DNA from: Deltaproteobacteria bacterium
GTDB taxonomy: Bacteria; Desulfobacterota; DSM-4660; Desulfatiglandales; HGW-15
DNA length: 64,000 nt
Assembly (NCBI GenBank): GCA_020060215.1
Contig: JAGVAP010000015.1
Location: forward strand, 1 to 64,000
Direction of reading: 5' to 3'
In this document: positions 60,584-64,000 of the stretch, in pieces
Layout of the letters: each line of letters opens with the position of its first letter
How positions within the stretch are numbered: position 1 is the first letter of the stretch
The notes under the pieces: model-generated
What the model was told of the DNA's origin: nothing
Seen by the model: only the letters and a program-made list of their open reading frames with translations
The model's database searches: none
Translations under genes and position numbers: made by a program

Positions 60584-62185
60584 ATGTCCAATCGGCTTCT
60601 TGGTTTTGTACTGATCGCGATTTCAGGTTTGTTTGCATGCCCGTTCCATTCCCTCAGCCATGCGGCCGCCGGAGAGCCCGAGGAGGTCCGCATCGCCGAC
60701 AGCAAGGGCGATTGGGGGTATCCCAACCCTTATCGCCATTACCCCCGGGGCCCGGGCTACATCCGGATGAGCTGGGTCTTCGACACCCTCATCTGGAAGG
60801 ACCGGAATGGGTTCATTCCGGCCCTGGCGGAATCGTGGTCCTTCGACCCGGCCAGGCTGGCCTTCACGTTCAGGCTGAACGGGAAGGCCAAATGGCATGA
60901 CGGGCGGCCGGTGACCGCCCAGGACGTGGCTTTTTCCCTGGAATACTACAAGAAGCATCCCTATTCCTGGATCTCGGTGGATTCGGTGGATCGATCCGTT
61001 GCGGAAGATCCTCACACCGTGACCGTCTACCTGTCCAGACCCTATTCGCCTTTCCTGTCGGACATCGGGGCAACCATGCCGATTCTTCCCGGACACATCT
61101 GGGAAGGGGTTCAAAAACCCGAAGCCTTTGTCGAGCCCAGGGCCTTTGTCGGCAGCGGGCCTTACATCTTCAGGGACTTCAACAAGGCCCAGGGGACTTA
61201 CCTTTTCGAAGCGAACAAAGGGTACCACCTCGGCAAGCCCAGGGCCGAAAGGCTCATCTATGTCCGCTCCGGAAACCCCCTGGGCTCCCTTTCGAACAAG
61301 GAGGCGGACCTCGCCCCCATCCAGCCCGAGATGGCCGAACCCCTCATGCGAAAGGGAATGGCCGTCATCAAGGACGAGCGGGGATGGGTCAGGAAACTGA
61401 TGATCAACCACAGGAAGCCCCCCTTTGACGACAAGCGGTTTCGCCATGCCCTGGCGAACGCCGTAAACCGGCAGGAGGTGGTCGTCAGGTCTCAAAGGGG
61501 GTTCGGGGCGGTTGCATCCCACGGCCTTCTCAGCATCGATCACGAGATGTACAAGCCCGACCTCCCGACATACCCGTACAGTCCTGAGAGGGCGGCGGAC
61601 TTGCTCGGAGAGCTGGGATACCGCAGGGGGGCGGACGGGCGTCTGACAAGGGACGGTCGGCCGCTCAAGATCGAGCTGCTCGCCTCCGGTATCACGGTAG
61701 CGGGACAAAGCACGGTGGACCGCGACGGTGAGGTGATCAAGAAGCACCTGGAAGAGATCGGCATCCAGGTGGAACTGAAGAACATGGAACAGACCACCGC
61801 GGACAGCAGGGTGAGGAACTGGGACTTCGACCTGGCGATCTCCGGCCACGGCGGCATCTCCGGCGATGCGCGGATCCTGAATGAGATGATCTCTCTCCAG
61901 TGGGGAGCGGGTTCGGTCAACTGCGCCCGCTACGGTGCAAACCCCGAGTTGAACCGGCTCCTCGAAGAGCAGATGGCGGAGATGGATGAGGCGAAGAGAA
62001 AGGAGATCGTCCATAGGATCCAGAAAATCCATGCCGAGGACCTGCCTGCCATCTGTCTCTACTACCCGGATGGACTGTCCGCCTACAACCCGCGGAAGGG
62101 AATCGAGTGGTTCTACACGAAGGGCGGAATCGGCAAGGGGATCCCGATCTCCCAGAACAAGATGAGCCTGATAGGAAGAGAGTGA
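60584..62185 (+). CDS. ABC transporter substrate-binding protein, peptide/nickel (SBP_bac_5) family
   Basis: A 533-residue periplasmic binding protein. Signal peptide LLGFVLIAISGLFACPFHSL with cleavage near HAAAGEP. SBP_bac_5 features: IWKDRNGFIPALAESWSF, HDGRPVTAQDVAFSLEYY, FVGSGPYIFRDFNKAQGTYL, and FDDKRFRHALANAVNRQEVV. ATG 60584 with GGAGAAGGAG directly before it. It is followed by two permease genes of the DppB/DppC type. The ligand could be a peptide, nickel, or a metallophore; divergent znuA favours a metal-related cargo (inference). Confidence 0.92.
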   Translation: MSNRLLGFVLIAISGLFACPFHSLSHAAAGEPEEVRIADSKGDWGYPNPYRHYPRGPGYIRMSWVFDTLIWKDRNGFIPALAESWSFDPARLAFTFRLNGKAKWHDGRPVTAQDVAFSLEYYKKHPYSWISVDSVDRSVAEDPHTVTVYLSRPYSPFLSDIGATMPILPGHIWEGVQKPEAFVEPRAFVGSGPYIFRDFNKAQGTYLFEANKGYHLGKPRAERLIYVRSGNPLGSLSNKEADLAPIQPEMAEPLMRKGMAVIKDERGWVRKLMINHRKPPFDDKRFRHALANAVNRQEVVVRSQRGFGAVASHGLLSIDHEMYKPDLPTYPYSPERAADLLGELGYRRGADGRLTRDGRPLKIELLASGITVAGQSTVDRDGEVIKKHLEEIGIQVELKNMEQTTADSRVRNWDFDLAISGHGGISGDARILNEMISLQWGAGSVNCARYGANPELNRLLEEQMAEMDEAKRKEIVHRIQKIHAEDLPAICLYYPDGLSAYNPRKGIEWFYTKGGIGKGIPISQNKMSLIGRE

Positions 62186-62370
62186 CGCAAGATCCGGTGT
62201 CGCGCAGAGACGCAGGGACGCTGGGAGGGCGTGGCCGTCGAGCGGGAGCAGGATGAAGGCTAACCCTGAACCCCCTCGTGGGTACGGATGGAAGGAAACT
62301 TCTGGATCGGAGGATGGGTGGACCATCGGCAGGCCGGGGGAAACCCGCCATTTCGGCGGCAAGCATACAA

Positions 62371-63351
62371 ATGGAAACAAGATCGAACAGCAAGGCCCGA
62401 AGGCTGCGGTTCATCTGGCCGTACCTCTTTGCGGCCGTGGTCATGATCTACCTCAGTTACCTCCTCCCCAGGCTCCTGCCCGGCGATTTCGTGGCCGCCA
62501 TGTATTCCCGTTCGCAGGTCGTCCTGGATGCGGAGCAGGAGGCGCAGCTCCGCGCCCTTTACAGCCAGCGAGGCGGGTTCATAGAGTACATGGGCGGACT
62601 GCTGACCCTGGACTGGGGGTACTCCCTCGCATTCCTGCGTCCTGTCTCGGAGATGATCCTGGGGTCCCTTCCCTGGACCATGCTCCTGGTGGGCGGCGCC
62701 CATCTCCTCTCCATGGTCTTTGGATTCATCGCCGGGGTGGAGGCGGCATGGCGACGAGGGAGCTACCTGGAAAAGGCGGGGGTAGGTTGTATGACCGTTT
62801 TGGAGGGAATCCCCGAGATCGGAACAGGCGTGGCCCTTCTCCTGGTGTTTGCCCTTTCCCTGGGCTGGCTGCCCGCATCCGGGTCGGAGAGCGCCTATGC
62901 CGTCCATACCCCGCTCGAACACGTCTGGGATGTGCTGCGCCACCTGCTCCTGCCCCTGGCTACCCTGGTCCTCTCTTATTTTCCGGGAAACCTTCTGTTG
63001 ACGCGGGGAAGCATGGTCATGGTGCTCAAGGAGCAATTCGTGCAGACCGCACGGGCCAAGGGGCTTCCCCCGGTGCGGATCCGCTACGCCCACGCCGCCC
63101 GGAATGCCCTGCTGCCCGTGATCACCCGGTTCGGGCTTCGGTTTGCCTTCATGGTGACCGGCGCCCTGGTGGTGGAGACCATCTATGCCTACCCGGGACT
63201 GGGAACGCTTCTCTTCAACGCCATTTCGATGCGGGACCTGCCGCTCATCCAGGCCATCGTGCTCATTTCCTCTATCGTGATCCTCTTCGTCAACCTGATC
63301 CTGGAATGGGTCTACGGCCGGATCGATCCAAGGGTGAACCATGGAATTTAA
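62371..63351 (+). CDS. ABC transporter permease, DppB/OppB family
   Basis: A 326-residue permease with about six helices. The first helix is WPYLFAAVVMIYLSYLLPRL, and the family segment LDWGYSLAFLRPVSEMI follows. The EAA loop is in ARAKGLPPVRIRYAHAARNA, and the end reads ETIYAYPGLGTLLFNAISMR. Start ATG 62371 is chosen because it precedes the first helix; no strong ribosome site is present, and ATG 62278 is less likely. It lies 185 bp after the binding-protein gene. Confidence 0.9.
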   Translation: METRSNSKARRLRFIWPYLFAAVVMIYLSYLLPRLLPGDFVAAMYSRSQVVLDAEQEAQLRALYSQRGGFIEYMGGLLTLDWGYSLAFLRPVSEMILGSLPWTMLLVGGAHLLSMVFGFIAGVEAAWRRGSYLEKAGVGCMTVLEGIPEIGTGVALLLVFALSLGWLPASGSESAYAVHTPLEHVWDVLRHLLLPLATLVLSYFPGNLLLTRGSMVMVLKEQFVQTARAKGLPPVRIRYAHAARNALLPVITRFGLRFAFMVTGALVVETIYAYPGLGTLLFNAISMRDLPLIQAIVLISSIVILFVNLILEWVYGRIDPRVNHGI

Positions 63352-63356
63352 CGCTG

Positions 63357-63390
63357 GGAATGTTGGAATATTGGAATCTTGGAATGTTGG
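63357..63390. repeat. Four-copy 8-bp GGAATNTT tandem array
   Basis: GGAATGTT, GGAATATT, GGAATCTT and GGAATGTT run in tandem from 63357 to 63388, then GG. It lies six bases after the DppB-like stop. An inverted, related array lies at 63506-63537. Confidence 0.75.
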
Positions 63391-63505
63391 GTGTGAAGGC
63401 AAAAACCAATGATGAGCAAGACCGTACACCTCTTAATGAATTGAGGCAGTTCAGGTTTTTCGTGATGCGAGGAGAAGCAAAGAAGGGTCGGCACCTTTGA
63501 AAAGC

Positions 63506-63537
63506 ATCATTCCATCATTCCATTATTCCATGGTTCC
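63506..63537. repeat. Four-copy 8-bp ATNATTCC array overlapping the DppC-like start
   Basis: ATCATTCC, ATCATTCC, ATTATTCC and ATGGTTCC run in tandem. The unit is close to the reverse complement of the GGAATNTT array 120 bp upstream. The last unit supplies the probable ATG start (63530) of the next gene. Confidence 0.75.
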
Positions 63538-64000
63538 ACGGGTTCCCAGGGACCCGTGGCTCCTGACCGGGATCGTCCTGGCCCTTGTGCTCGCCATGGC
63601 GGCCCTGATCGGCCCGTACCTGACCCCATACGATCCGAACGACATCTCCTTTCAGCCCCTCAGCCCGCCGTCGGCTGCCCATTGGCTGGGTGTAAACGAC
63701 GGCGGTATGGATATCCTGTCGGAGCTCCTTCACGGTCTGCGGAACACCATCGGTTTCGGCCTGCTCACGGGAATCGTCTCCCTAGGACTGGGAGTGGCCG
63801 TCGGGCTGGCCGCAGCGTGGTTCGGCGGTCTGGTGGATCACCTTACGATGCGTTTCGCCGATATCCTGCTGGCCGTCCCCGCAGTCATGATCCTGATCCT
63901 GGCCGCTGCATTCTTCCGCTTGTCGCCGGTTGCCCTTGCCCTGCTCCTCGCGTTGCTGTACTGGCCGACCACGGCCAAGGGGGTCCGGGCCCAGGCCCTG
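63530..64000 (+). CDS. ABC transporter permease, DppC/OppC family (cut by window edge)
   Basis: The first 157 residues of the second permease. A cytoplasmic start (MVPRVPRDPWLL) leads into helix one (TGIVLALVLAMAALIGPYLT). The DppC hallmark HWLGVNDGGMDILSELLHGL follows, then LTGIVSLGLGVAVGLAAAWF and RFADILLAVPAVMILILAAA. The ATG lies within a repeat array; a TTG at 63497 with GAAGGG upstream is an equally possible start. ATPase genes are presumably beyond the window. Confidence 0.9.
   Translation, partial: MVPRVPRDPWLLTGIVLALVLAMAALIGPYLTPYDPNDISFQPLSPPSAAHWLGVNDGGMDILSELLHGLRNTIGFGLLTGIVSLGLGVAVGLAAAWFGGLVDHLTMRFADILLAVPAVMILILAAAFFRLSPVALALLLALLYWPTTAKGVRAQAL

Overview
The window is GC-rich (roughly 60%), densely coded bacterial DNA, with short operons, frequent ATGA or TGATG stop/start overlaps, and clear Shine-Dalgarno sites. 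An anaerobic class III ribonucleotide reductase (NrdD/NrdG), TTT and TRAP carboxylate-uptake proteins, a MoxR/DUF58/vWA cluster, many PAS/GAF sensors and several families of dispersed GC-rich or GAATATCGAA-type repeats suggest a free-living, probably anaerobic Desulfobacterota/deltaproteobacterial genome. No rRNA or tRNA was seen, so the taxonomic call is inference.

Layout. 1-4444 (minus) is a sugar-acid operon: Gfo/Idh dehydrogenase, LarA-type racemase/epimerase, uronate isomerase UxaC, and a D-2-hydroxyacid dehydrogenase cut by the window edge. It faces a plus-strand operon (4784-13130) across back-to-back TTGACA promoters: FadR-type GntR regulator, TctB-TctA-TctC tripartite tricarboxylate transporter, an orphan TRAP binding protein, an M24-fold protein without its full metal site, KDPG aldolase and 6-phosphogluconate dehydrogenase. 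Together these look like uptake and breakdown of a uronate or aldonate, regulated by the GntR protein.

13357-26026 holds a Nudix protein, a YddA/ABCD-like ABC protein whose ATPase domain has lost every catalytic motif, a large carbohydrate-binding six-hairpin glycosidase-like protein, a mandelate racemase family enzyme, a sensor histidine kinase split by a -1 frameshift, and a GH94-like phosphorylase-type protein. 26331-32135 is a DUF1330 protein followed by a complete MoxR-DUF58-BatD-like-vWA-TPR-vWA operon. 32560-42488 is mostly housekeeping: LigA, a METTL21-like methyltransferase, DinB, nitroreductase, glycogen phosphorylase, Nudix, sulfotransferase and a small monooxygenase-fold protein.

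43096-47555 holds a secreted PRC-barrel protein, a free-standing subtilisin propeptide and nrdD-nrdG behind a consensus promoter with two NrdR-box-like sites. 47610-50936 holds a response regulator with a 51-residue microprotein and a large GAF protein. 50944-57768 has a MacA-MacB-TolC-like efflux operon divergent from an ECF sigma factor, a small membrane protein and a Spy/CpxP-like periplasmic protein. 57777-64000 has an MFS exporter, a ZnuA zinc-binding protein, and, divergently, an oligopeptide/nickel-type ABC importer. The importer's binding-protein gene is preceded by a promoter, a roughly 108-nt leader with alternative pairings, and a strong terminator ending at its ribosome binding site. 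That leader is the best candidate here for an undescribed regulatory RNA.
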